Positions 1 through 10,150 of a stretch of DNA of 64,000 nt are shown one piece after another (the first letter of the stretch is position 1; every line of letters begins with the position of its first letter). The notes under the pieces are model-generated. The model did not search any database and was not told where the DNA came from. It saw only the letters and a list, made by a program, of their open reading frames with translations. Made by a program: the position numbers and the translations under genes. Source of the stretch: Rachicladosporium sp. CCFEE 5018 (taxonomy: Eukaryota; Ascomycota; Dothideomycetes; Cladosporiales; Cladosporiaceae); assembly GCA_002077045.2 (NCBI GenBank), contig KZ111140.1, positions 577,598 through 641,597 of the forward strand, in the 5' to 3' direction.

Positions 1-1
1 T

Positions 2-3000
2 CTGCGCCATCTGGCTATAGTGAGGGACAGCAGTCAATCCTCGGGCGCGCCTACGTACCATTACCGCACGTACGATAATTTTCAGAAAGCCGTGGATGCC
101 GGCCACGTAGCCTGGGACTACAGCGGAGCCCGAGCGAGAGCCGGACCTATGGAAGGCCACGTAGTTGGCCCTACCGGTGACTCCGTCATCGATGCTTGGG
201 GTTTCTCAGTCGTGCCATCGAAGCTACTTGTTCATGGGACTGGAGATGCTACGCTCGCAGAGTGTGCAACGGCAGCACATCTCTCGGAAGTCAACCCAAT
301 CGTGTCCAAATCCAAAAGACACACTAGTGATACTCCAGAGCGGCAGAAGAGGAAATACACCAAGCGACCAACGAGCTTCGAAGTGCCCCAAGTCTTCTAC
401 ACGGCTTCAGCAGCCGCCGCTATCGATCAGAGCACGGCTCCGCCAGCCAAAGTCACGCCCGCCAAACGCAAACGTGTAATGAGTGATGTTGCGATGGCGA
501 AACGACTGCGTAAGAACGACGATGCGACGCAGATTGAGTTCGCGCGTTGGGCACATTCGACCGCATTGCACCTCGCCCAGGCTGAAGTGGCGATTGGGCC
601 GTCATCGAGTCTTGCGAAGCCAGGAAATACACAAGATATTTCACTACAGGCTGATGTTGTCGATCTAGCAAGCGAGCCATCCAACATACTATCACCTGAA
701 GAACTCGTTCAAGCAGCTAAGCGCCAACGGGATCTCACAGCACAAGCTCTCCGGGACTTTGATGCTACGGCACCCCCGCGCAAACGAGGAGCTCCATCGA
801 AGGCTGCAAAGGCGGAGATGGAGCGGCGGGTGATCACTCGGAAGACGCTAACGGCGAACGCAAGTGCTGCTATTGCCACTTTGGCTGCGTTGACCGACGC
901 CATCAATGTCGGTGAGCTTCCACTACCCGATGTGGCTGGTTCTACCAAGCAGGCAGCTCCTTCGGTCACAGCACACTCCGTCGCCGCCATCGCCGATCTT
1001 CTACCGACAATCTCGGCGTCTGTCGGTACACAGAGCACGACCGCGCCGGTAGCGGAAGAGGGTGATAATGTTCATAGCACCCCAGTTGGGAGCGATGCAT
1101 CCTTCGAGGAGCGAGTGACTGTCCTCGAGGCTGAGCTGCTTGCTCGGGCCAAGCCTGGTGTTTACATAAACCCACCTGCTGCCAGCGCCCTCAAGGCTAA
1201 TACTATGAGAATGGAAGGACGCTGGCCGAAAGCAAAGATCGTAGTGATTAGGAGCGAGCGGTTGCGAAATTTGCCCTGGTTTGATGACGACGAGGTGGCG
1301 GCGGCGCCTTCGGAAGCGACAGTCAACAAGCCGCCAAAGCGCAAAATTCCTGCTGAACATGCAGCTGACGACGCTGGATTCGACGTGGAGATGCAGGAGC
1401 TTGAGGCACTATCGTCGACTGCGGCGCGAAAGATCTCGCGTAAAGTGGAGATGGCCGGTCGGATAGACGATTCAGGCCAAGTCGAGCGTCATGCACCTCG
1501 AACTCCAGCACGGTCCAGTATCCAAGAGCTGGACGCTGGCTACGACTCCACAAACACGCCAGAAGCGAGATCGGCAACTCCCAGCCAGGATGCTGTGCGA
1601 GTGTCATCTGCGCCAACGTCTGGTCGCCTCAGTCAAGCTGCTACAAGCAAGCAAACGAGGCAGGTCGACTTACTTGGGCCAGGTAACTTGCTCATGAAGC
1701 GCAGACAGATCATCATCAACATCATGAGCGCCTGTGGTGATATCTTTCCTGGTAAGAACGAGATCTGGTATCCATTCACCACAATCTGGTTTGCACAGTA
1801 CAAGCAGCGTCCTGACAAGAAGACTGTCGAGGGCGTCGTCAAGGGGCTGGTTCAGAGCGGAAAGATCAAGAGGCTAGTGTTCACGTTTCGCTCCGCCGCT
1901 GGCTTTAATGTTGAACGGGCCATTATCTGCATGCCCGACGTCGATCCCCAGAGTGCGCCAGTCAAAGACCTGCAGGCTCGCATCAGTGCAGTCTACCCAG
2001 CGACGTACCTTCCACCAGACGTAAACATCGATCCCAACCTACGTGCAACAATTGGGCTTAATACACAGCTTGTTCGCATGGAGAAGATGGGACTCGCTAC
2101 CCAAAAGCTCAGTGCGAGTGGCGTTTCAGAGGTGGCTTCGTCGCTCGAGCGACTGTCGAAGAAGTTGCCACCGCATTACATTCGCGACAACTTCGTCAAG
2201 GATCCGAGAGTCACGGTCAAGCGAGCGTTCCCTGCGCCGCCAACTCCAGAAACCGCCTCATCGCGCAAGCGGCAAAAGCTGGATGCGATGCGACCCCGGA
2301 AGCTTTTTGGCGACGTCGATTCTTCAGATGATGATGAGCAGCCGGTACCAGCTGCGCAAGCTGCTCTGCAAGGGCAGCTACACCTTACAGCCTATCAGCA
2401 TGAGTTCGATGCGCTCTCGGTCAGAACGGCAACAGCGAAGTATAAGCGCATCATTGACATGTCACGCACGCGACTGGGAGGGCCGGGTCCTGGCAAGCGT
2501 GGTCTGCCTGGCCGGCGCCTAATGAAGCGCCCTGAGTCTGTTGAGGTACCGTTACTCGAGCAAGGCTATCGCCCTTATTTGCCTTCTGTACTGGCTCATA
2601 CGAATCCGAACGCAGCCCATGGACTGGAGCCGGTATTCTCTCAGCCGCAAGTACACGACTTTGATAGATTCCGCACTCAGATCCGGTCAACACCGCAGAC
2701 CGAGACCAAGGCCATCTGGCACAGACACACCCTCCCGGCCGTGGCTCCGGCAAGTCTGCAAACTTCAAGCATGATTGGCAAACATTTGGCATCGGGCTCA
2801 GCTATCTGTACTGCACCGCAATCGATGCGAGATATACTTGGTCGCGAATTGCCTATAAATCCAAAAGACAGCGAGGACGCGACGATTCGGTTCCTGTACG
2901 AAGTCGCCCGAATAGAGACATGGGAGATCAACGTCGTGGAGCGTGGGGTACTGCTCGTGCCCGGTGACGAAGCCTACCCGTTCATCAAGTACACTGCTCC

Positions 3001-4800
3001 AAGGATGGACTATCGCTCTCAGGCTGAAGCCAAAGCGAGAAGGAGGCTGGCACGTGAGATGCAACTTGCGCGTTCACGGCACGCGAAAGAAGCCGCTAAG
3101 CTGGCTTGGAAGTACGGCTCACACAACGAGAAGATGGAGATGCAGAAAGGTTCGTGGGTGAGCACGCCGAAGGACGCCATGGGCATCACCCCAAAGCTTA
3201 AGCAGCGCGACCGCAGGGCCGTGTTTGCCTTCCTCGAGAAAGACTATGACCGCCTCACGAAGGCTGTGAGTCTTATGATGACGGTTGTAGGCGGTCTCGC
3301 AGGCAAGCTCAATTGGATGATTGTGCAGCATGCTTTTCGATACCGCTACACATCCGAGTTCTTACGCCACCGTTGGGACAGGGTCCGGACTGAGCGCATA
3401 GCGCTTGTCATAAGACTACAGGAGATGCTTTGGGAGCCTTTCCTAGAGGCATACGAAGCAGGGGACTTACCGAACATCGACTTCCAAGATGTCGAGAAGA
3501 CCGACTGGCCTGCGCTGCTAGACTGGGTTGAGGGCGAGGTGCTAGTGGGCAGCTGCAAGAACCTGGCTGGGAAGGACGACCCGATGAACAAGCTTCCTGA
3601 ACTGCCACGGAATGTCGGCACTCTTGTGGAAGACTTCGAGATCGCCAAACTCGATGGTCATCCAGGACCGGACTTCAATGGATACTACTCGTCAGTCACT
3701 CAGAAAGGCAAAGACGCTATTGCAAACCTGTACCTGTTTGGTGAAGAAGTGAACGCCTCTGCAGCGCCGCCTGTATAAGCGATGTGCAGAAGGAGCTGAT
3801 CCGAACCTGGGCTCGCGCCATCGCTTTGACCGATGACAAGAACTACGATTTGAACGCTGCTCACACTAAAGTCACCCAATTCGGCGATGCGATCGTAGAC
3901 GAAGTCTGCAAGGAGATGTGCGTTGATGAGATACTGCATCTTAAGAAAGTCGGTAGACGGCTTCCTGGTCGGAACTTCGAGATCCATCAGAACTTCTGGC
4001 GGGTCTTCTCCAAATGGAGCAAGACGAATGAAATCGAGTTCATGTACTTGCGGACCATTGCCAAGCGTCGAGAAGAGATCTTGCAGAGGCTGGAGAATGA
4101 GGACTCGATAGTACTGAGTCTCGATGCACCAGAGGATGAGATTCTGGTGTTGACGAACATGGTCGCTCAAGGTCTGCTGCAGGTGACTACCGAGCTGCCG
4201 CCTCGTAATGATGACTTCGATGCGCCGTTTCCGAGGATCAATGCTTTCGGGTACTCGGGGCTGAACTACAATGTCCGGAGCTATGATCGCACTCGGCTTC
4301 GCTTCCCTGTCATTTACGAGAAGACCGATGCTTTCACTACCGAGCATGGACTCATACCGGACATACCCATACCCACGCAGCCCCCGCTGCGGCCGGGTGA
4401 GACTGTCGGCAGAACGCCACTATGGATCGATGTTCACGGTAATATCCTCCCTCGCGTCTGGGAGCTCGTGCTGCGCTCTCTGCTGTATCTCGTCGTCTAT
4501 CGCCCTGGTATCAGCGCCGAAGCCGTGCAAGACAGCCACAAAGGTAAGCTTGGAGCATGGGAAGCGAAATTGGCTTTGCAGTGGATGGAAGCTACCGGAC
4601 TCGCGGAACGGGTGGAAGCAGATCGCGAGGAGGATTGTGGATGGAGGGTCAGCGAGTGGTGGTACTGTGCACTTGTGTCCGAGATCGCTTTGTGGCCTGC
4701 TGCTGACGCAGGAACGGCGAAACGCGATCCAAAGCTTACGGGAGAGGAGGCAGTGGACTTGACTGCTGGAGGCGAGGAGGACGCGGAGATTGCGGACTGA
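2..4800 (+). CDS. TFC3: TFIIIC largest subunit Tfc3-like, 5' truncated
   Basis: Probably the B-block-binding subunit of RNA polymerase III factor TFIIIC, acting in the nucleus at tRNA promoters. The frame is open from the first base, so the N-terminus is missing. The N-terminal half is Ala/Ser/Lys-rich with basic patches. A winged-helix-like segment (about residues 560-650, starting near LLMKRRQIIINIMSACGDIF) and the C-terminal block containing LAGKLNWMIVQHAF match fungal Tfc3 as I know it. The first frame stops at 3778. The family's C-terminal part (KELIRTWARAIAL onward) continues in another frame to 4800. A 41-nt phase-0 intron at 3749-3789 (GTGAAC..TGCAG) would join them into about 1585 residues, but it lacks a good branch site, so a frameshift is possible. 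The recognition rests on remembered family patterns, not a search. It converges on the next gene, 174 nt away. Confidence 0.8.
3749..3789 (+). other. Putative short intron or frameshift site in the Tfc3-like gene
   Basis: This is the only GT..AG pair I found here that joins the two Tfc3 frames in phase. At 41 nt it is at or below the usual fungal minimum, and no CTRAY branch site is visible. Both copies carry the identical sequence. Confidence 0.4.
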
Positions 4801-4974
4801 GTCTGCAAGGAAGTCATGCAATTGAGCGTGCTGGAAAGGTGGGTGAGAGCGTGAGTGTATGACTCGACGACAACAACATGTATACTTAGTGCACCACCAA
4901 TGTATCATACTTTGTGCTACTACAACGAAGCGCCATCAATCTCGTAGTCACTCCGCCCAAGCTCAGTCCATTGC

Positions 4975-5979
4975 TCACACACCAACCTGATGCAATCCCA
5001 ACATAGCGTATCCCTCCTCTGACGTTCCCTCTCGTCTCCCACCCTTTTCGCCTTCTCCTGCATAAGTCCTCTTTTTACCACTGCCATCTGGAACCCAGAA
5101 CATCCTGTCGATTCTCTCTGCCAGGAAGATACTCAGTACAAGTGCCTCGAGTGTGAAGCCAAACACGTAGAAGGCAGCCCTCTCGTGGTACCACGCCGGG
5201 TCGTCCACGGTTCTTGCAGGCATCCAGCTAGTGCCGCAGCGGAAGCCAGCGACGGTAGTGGCGAGCGTCGATGTGACGAGAAGGAGGCAAGCTTTGCGTG
5301 CTAGAGTATCTTGACCAAAGCCAACTTCTGTCTCTTGACTACCAGGCGTGAGGAATGCCAGGGCCAGGAGAATGAAGGGGACGAGGGACTGGAGGAGCAG
5401 TAGGATTACGGCTGCGCGAATGCAGTTGTTCGCGATGCGGAGAGCGCGTTCGTTCAGTGTTTCGTAGCTAACTACCGTACCGGCTATGATCAGAATCGCA
5501 GAAGCCAGCAGCAGCACATAGGGGACCGCAAGCAGCAGACCGAGGATGCGATTCCAACCTAGCTTTGGGCGCTTGCCGCGGAGCACGCGCTTGGCGAGGA
5601 GGATGTTAACGAGGTAGATGATGATGATTCCAATGTTGAACACGGTTCGGGACGCCATCTCGAGGCGCACACCTTCGCCTGCGGAGCGTGTAGACCAGAT
5701 TATGCGGAGTGTAGAGGCGAGGATCCGGGTCCAGGCAAAGACGAATAGCCAGAGCGTGATGCTGAAGTTGTGCTTTGAGCGGCGATTGAGGCGGTAGGTG
5801 AGCATATTTGTGACTGCGCTGGCGAGAAAGAGAGCGAGGAAGATGGAAGTTGGAGGTACATCTGGGATCACTGTCGGGATTCCGCCCCAGATGGCGTTGG
5901 CAGAAGGGTAGGGCTTAGGAAGGGTGATCAGTTGGATAGAGCCATCAAGATTGACATCGGAAGGGAGGACGCACTCCAT
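4975..5979 (-). CDS. Multi-pass fungal membrane protein (DUF3112-like), copy 1
   Basis: A 334-residue protein with about seven hydrophobic segments, beginning near residue 42 (SIFLALFLASAV). Others are around FVFAWTRILASTL, VFNIGIIIIYLVNILLA, ILGLLLAVPYVLLLASAILI, AAVILLLLQSLVPFILLALAFL, ACLLLVTSTLATTVAG and FYVFGFTLEALVLSIFLA. The layout, with an N-terminal PYPSANAIWGGIPTVIPDVP stretch, resembles uncharacterised fungal proteins of the DUF3112 type; this is recalled, not searched. The C-terminal tail is Gly/Glu/Lys-rich and probably cytosolic. The start ATG at 5979 is the first in the frame. The second copy lacks 96 nt that encode part of this protein. No substrate or function can be assigned. 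Confidence 0.75.
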   Translation of the reverse strand: MECVLPSDVNLDGSIQLITLPKPYPSANAIWGGIPTVIPDVPPTSIFLALFLASAVTNMLTYRLNRRSKHNFSITLWLFVFAWTRILASTLRIIWSTRSAGEGVRLEMASRTVFNIGIIIIYLVNILLAKRVLRGKRPKLGWNRILGLLLAVPYVLLLASAILIIAGTVVSYETLNERALRIANNCIRAAVILLLLQSLVPFILLALAFLTPGSQETEVGFGQDTLARKACLLLVTSTLATTVAGFRCGTSWMPARTVDDPAWYHERAAFYVFGFTLEALVLSIFLAERIDRMFWVPDGSGKKRTYAGEGEKGGRREGTSEEGYAMLGLHQVGV

Positions 5980-7478
5980 CGGACATGGTGATTGCTCTTG
6001 CGCGTGATCGAAGTTAGTGAACCGTACGGATCAAGTGGGATGGCAATCGAAACTGGATAGAAGACAATTCCTGTATGAAGAATGGCGTGGAAGGAAGAGA
6101 TATGCACACGAAAATCGTGATCGCGACACCTACCGGGGCTTATAGCTTCTCGACTGGAAGGCTGAGACTGGACAGTGACTGCAACTGTTCAATCTCCGTA
6201 GCTGAACATGACAGGCGTAAGGCGATGCGCCCCAAGAGAGACTCGCTTCACCCAAATAGTCACATTGACCGATGATACTCATCGAGGCTCACCACTTTGA
6301 TTGGAGGATCATTCTCGGGAGCATATTGCTGTGGCATGTTCGTAGGATCATGCCAACAACATATCTTGGCCATCAGCACAGCCAGCCGCATCCGGAATGT
6401 TTCGATGGAATTAAGTCCGGACGCCCACACAACACTCGTCCAATCGAGCACGTCGTCAACCGCGACCGAATCATCAAGATGGCGATGCAATCACATGACC
6501 AGGTCGGGCCAGAAGTTTCGTAGATGTCCGAGCCCAAGTGTATATCGTTCGTCTGCTGCGTGCTGCGGTATGCTGCGTCTTCGCCTTTTCCCTTGCAAAA
6601 CGCTAGACGAGAACCACTCAGACCGATCACAACGCTGGTACTGCTCGATCATTCCACCCTCTGAGGTAGCTTGTGAATGAGCGGATCATATGAACTGCGG
6701 CAAAGCCCATTGCTGGCAAGAGAAGAGTAGTTGGAGAGTCGGATACCAAGGGTACCTGGAGGGGGACCTAGTCGTCTACGTGTGTCCATACGCGGAAGGT
6801 ATGCCGAGCCGCCCTGACCACTACCAACTCATCAACAAAAGAGCAACATCTCTTTCGACACTGTGTTATGGGACATATTCATGATGATGCACAGTACCTC
6901 GACAGTGGAGTACCAGCGTAATGTAATCTCAATACGACAGGCCAAACAATGTTGTCTGTTTGGATGGGGAATGCAGAGCGACATGGGGCATCACTGCCCT
7001 TGTGCTCAGCCAACGAACTGGAGCAATGCGCGAATAAAATACGTTCTCGCCCCCCTTTGAGGTACCACGGAACTAGTCAGCACTGGCAACAAAGGTCATT
7101 GCAATATGGACTCCAGTAGTCGAGGCTGGTCAGAGTGTGGCGTCGGTTCGTGCGATGGCCCTGTGCCACGTGGAAAGCCCAGCCAGCTTCACCACTTCAT
7201 CTGAAGACATTGCCTTCCACCACAATCACCATCACGCCCGATGGAAGACCGGCTGGGACTCGCAGACCAATGACAATCGAGTTTCACGTCCGCTTTGCGT
7301 GACTGACCATCTCTGCATCGTACCCGCCGACATTGCCTTTGTCGGCGAACTACAATACTAAGCCTTCGACAAAGACAACCACCACCGCGATCATCACCAG
7401 GCACAATACTAAGGCCTCCAAACTCATCACAATGACCCTCGAGACAGGACAAGTAATCTCCACTCTCTTTCTGCATCC
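5980..7478. other. Intergenic region and 5' leader upstream of the repeat-peptide gene
   Basis: No convincing gene. Short open frames here are interrupted or frameshifted in the second copy (53468-54965). The 3' part is probably the promoter and leader of the repeat-peptide gene; it contains two ACAATACTAAG motifs (about 7351 and 7403) and a small hairpin at 7325-7347. Confidence 0.5.
7325..7347 (+). repeat. Small inverted repeat (7-bp arms)
   Basis: CGCCGAC at 7325-7331 pairs with GTCGGCG at 7341-7347 across a 9-nt loop. The same sequence is present in copy 2. It lies in the likely leader or promoter of the repeat-peptide gene. Its role is unknown. Confidence 0.5.
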
Positions 7479-7644
7479 GTAAGATCACTCCAACCACAAC
7501 ATCTACAAAAGCAACCTTCGTCTACCAAGGTCTACCAACTTCCTTCCTCACCGATATCAACCTCCGCAACTCACAACACACTCGCTAAAGTCAGTCTAAT
7601 CCAGCCTATACCCTATCAAAGCCCTCGACTAACATCCCTCCCAG
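7479..7644 (+). other. Probable 5'-UTR intron of the repeat-peptide gene
   Basis: A GTAAGA donor at 7479, a CTAAC branch site at 7629-7633 and a CCCAG acceptor ending at 7644 form a textbook ascomycete intron of 166 nt, 32 nt before the ATG of the repeat peptide. It supports transcription of the plus strand. The signals are kept in copy 2. Confidence 0.6.
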
Positions 7645-7676
7645 GTCCCCCGACTTCCAAACCAAACCAAATCACA

Positions 7677-7886
7677 ATGGGTTCCGTGCCATACTCCCCC
7701 TGCGTCCTCGCGGGCTCCGTCCCCTACTCGCCCTGCACTCTCGCGGGCTCAGTCCCCTACAGCCCATGCACGCTCGCCGGCTCCGTCCCCTACAGCCCGT
7801 GCACCCTGGCCGGCTCCGTGCCATACTCTCCCTGCACTCTTGCTGGGAGCGTGCCATACTCCCCATGCACTCTCGCCAACAACTAA
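7677..7886 (+). CDS. 69-residue tandem-repeat peptide, six units of GSVPYSPCTLA
   Basis: The peptide is Met, then six 11-residue units (consensus GSVPYSPCTLA; the first unit has CVLA), then Asn-Asn and stop. The units differ in DNA almost only at synonymous positions; for example Ser is written TCC, TCG, TCT and AGC. This strongly indicates selection on the protein in this frame. Each unit carries one Cys and two Pro. No signal peptide, transmembrane segment or dibasic processing site is visible, so it is probably cytosolic. Copy 2 encodes the same peptide with one C-to-Y change in unit 1. A probable 5'-UTR intron ends 32 nt upstream. I do not recognise the family. A metal-binding peptide, a ribosomal-peptide precursor without Kex2 sites, or a structural repeat are all conceivable but unsupported. 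Confidence 0.75.
   Translation: MGSVPYSPCVLAGSVPYSPCTLAGSVPYSPCTLAGSVPYSPCTLAGSVPYSPCTLAGSVPYSPCTLANN
7678..7875 (+). repeat. Six imperfect 33-bp tandem repeats
   Basis: Six in-frame 33-bp units encode GSVPYSPCTLA. The substitutions between units are overwhelmingly at third codon positions, or swap TCN for AGC serine codons, so this is an old array maintained at the protein level rather than a recent expansion. Confidence 0.85.
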
Positions 7887-8587
7887 GTGCACTCTCGACA
7901 CCGAGACGCTGCGCTGAAGATGGAGTGGAGCAATGGATTTTGGGGTGGCTTTAGGCGTTGGTTTGGCTGAATTTACTTTATGTGCGACTGCCTGCGGGTG
8001 GTCGTGCGAGTTCAGTGCGCAGTCTGGCTGAGCGCTGCTGTGGCTTTGGCTGCGGTTATGTGAGGGGCTAGGCTGTGTGCTTGGGTATTCTTCTGGTAGT
8101 CGCTGTGCTGGGATAGGCAGCTGGCTTTGATCTTGGCATCGATATACATTTGTGTATCTACTATGGTCCCAAGTCGCGTTCCTCACTCTACTATTTACCT
8201 CTGCTCGAGTATCGCTCGTCATCGCTGCGTCGGACGGTATTACACGACAGAAAAGCGATGGACGCAAGAATAACCACTTGCTTCGCCAGGTATTGTAATG
8301 GCTACACTCAGATGAGGTCTATGCCAAGACATAGGCCAGTCGTGCTGCTTGAAGCTGAAGTCTGCGAGGTATATGGCGCATGTGCGTGATTTATGGCGTG
8401 CCTGATCATCATGCGCAGCCGTTCATTGCGTGCTACATCGTATATATAGCACTCTACATCTTTCGTACCTTTAATTCAGTACTTGATGGCTTAGACTCGT
8501 GTTAGATCACCTCTTCGTCTGCCGTTTCTCATCCTCATTATGCATCGCTAAATTGCACCATGTTCTCATCGCCGCTCGAACGCTGCA
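7887..8587. other. Intergenic region between two convergent genes
   Basis: Holds the 3' flanks of the repeat-peptide gene (+) and the conserved disordered protein (-). A TATATATAG run lies near 8442-8450. Open frames here are not preserved in copy 2. No gene is seen. Confidence 0.5.
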
Positions 8588-10150
8588 TCAAGCAGAAACA
8601 CCAACCCATCGCCTCGGCACGCCTTTCACATCACTCGACTCATTGTCCACGCCTCCGTCCTTCCTCGGAGGGAGCCAGATCTTCGCCTTGCCCGCCTCCA
8701 GCTTGCCTTCTCGTCGCATATTCATCTCCAAGACCACGACACGCAGGAAGTCGCTGTTCTCCCTTGGCTCGCGCTGCCTCACGCCTCGGCCAGCTTCAGT
8801 GAATGCCGCCTCATCACCGCTGCCAGCTCCTTTGCCAGATGCAAGAGTCTTCCTGCGTCCTCTCGAGCCTGAGGAGTAGCTCTGTAGCTGGATGCCTGGA
8901 GCACTGCTGTGAGTCTCTCGCAAGAATGGCGCATGGAGGGCAAGCTGGAACGGCGTTTCCTGCTCCTCGAAGGTGAGAGGATGGGGATTGAGGTACCGCC
9001 GCTGCGCTTGTGTGGGCGTTCCGCGGATCTCGGGACGGATCTCGGAACTCAGCCTAGGGAAGAGGAAGGGATGGGACCACAGGAGATCGTCTGGCAACAT
9101 ACTGTTTCGCCGCGGAGTATAGTCGGACGACGAAGACGAAGTCAGGGAGCCGATGGACGATATTGCCGCAGCTTTCAGCGCTTGCAAAGACGAAGTCAGG
9201 TTCGATTTGAATGATGGCTTTGGCTTGGACGGAAGCGCGGGTCGAGTTGTGGGCAGGAAGAGATAGTCCTCCTCTTCGGCTTCGTCCGGAGTACGCTCTG
9301 GCGTGACAAGCGGATGGTCGAGGACGCAGTCTTCGCGCGAGGGCAATGATCGTACGAGCTCTTTGCGGAGGTTTTGGAGTGATCTGCGACTCCGAAGTGA
9401 TCCTGGGGTTGACGGGCTGCCACCCGATCGCACAGAGCGGTCATCTCGTTCGAGGGATGGCATGGACTCGCTGGATGTTGATCGGAGATGTGGGTAACTG
9501 CGGCTGACAGTCTGCGGCGTGGCACTCGGTGTACTGTCCGCGTCAATGTCGTGTGCCGACTCGAGAAGGACGCTAAGACTCGGGCTGGAGCTGTAGACTG
9601 GGCCCAAGCTTACATCGCATTTCCAGGAGTGCACCAACTCGTCAATTGACATCTTGCGATCAGTCCGCCGGCGGCGAACCTGATGTGGCTTGGGTGGAGG
9701 TATCGCGGTCATGGCCAGCAGTGCCGCGACAGAAGGACTCAATGCATCTGCGCGGTGTGGTCGACCACTACGTGGTATTTGCCGCGACACGCTCCCCGGC
9801 GTCCTGCGTTTGTGAGCCTGAGGACTCAGACTATCAGACTGCGAGCGTCTGCCGTCCACCACGGGTCTCGGAGCATCCGTACGCAAAACATGTCCGCTGC
9901 TGGCAGATCGTGCGCTCACTGCTCGAACGTCTGCCACGGGAACGTTCATCGGTCGAGACGGCACCCGCTCGGCTTCGGCAGGTATTGATCGCGTGACTAT
10001 GGTTGTGCGCGCCGGCTCTGGTCGTGTGTGCTCGCTCTTCGCTTTCATGCCACGACTGGCTTTTCTAAAGTCGAATCCGCCAGTCTTCTCAGTCTCAAGC
10101 ACCTCCCTCGGCGGTGAGGAAGAGTACTTGTACGACCGTGGGACTAGCAT
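8588..10150 (-). CDS. Conserved fungal disordered protein, copy 1
   Basis: About 520 residues from the ATG at 10150 (MLVPRSYKYSS). The open frame extends further upstream, but without an ATG, and a TATATAT run lies about 40 nt upstream of this ATG. Most of the protein is Ser/Arg/Pro-rich and probably disordered. Two blocks look conserved: RKMSIDELVHSW in the middle and a C-terminal stretch with RENSDFLRVVVLEMNMRREG followed by AKIWLPPR and VPRRWVG. I recall this C-terminal block from uncharacterised ascomycete proteins. No enzymatic motif is visible. Copy 2 keeps the whole frame with scattered substitutions, which supports a real gene. Confidence 0.75.
   Translation of the reverse strand: MLVPRSYKYSSSPPREVLETEKTGGFDFRKASRGMKAKSEHTRPEPARTTIVTRSIPAEAERVPSRPMNVPVADVRAVSARSASSGHVLRTDAPRPVVDGRRSQSDSLSPQAHKRRTPGSVSRQIPRSGRPHRADALSPSVAALLAMTAIPPPKPHQVRRRRTDRKMSIDELVHSWKCDVSLGPVYSSSPSLSVLLESAHDIDADSTPSATPQTVSRSYPHLRSTSSESMPSLERDDRSVRSGGSPSTPGSLRSRRSLQNLRKELVRSLPSREDCVLDHPLVTPERTPDEAEEEDYLFLPTTRPALPSKPKPSFKSNLTSSLQALKAAAISSIGSLTSSSSSDYTPRRNSMLPDDLLWSHPFLFPRLSSEIRPEIRGTPTQAQRRYLNPHPLTFEEQETPFQLALHAPFLRETHSSAPGIQLQSYSSGSRGRRKTLASGKGAGSGDEAAFTEAGRGVRQREPRENSDFLRVVVLEMNMRREGKLEAGKAKIWLPPRKDGGVDNESSDVKGVPRRWVGVSA

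Noticed and set aside
7431..7954. A spliced alternative frame through the 33-bp repeats starting at the ATG at 7431 (MTLETGQVIS)
   Set aside because: Copy 2 has ATA in place of that ATG and small indels before the repeats, and synonymous-type variation supports only the GSVPYSPCTLA frame.
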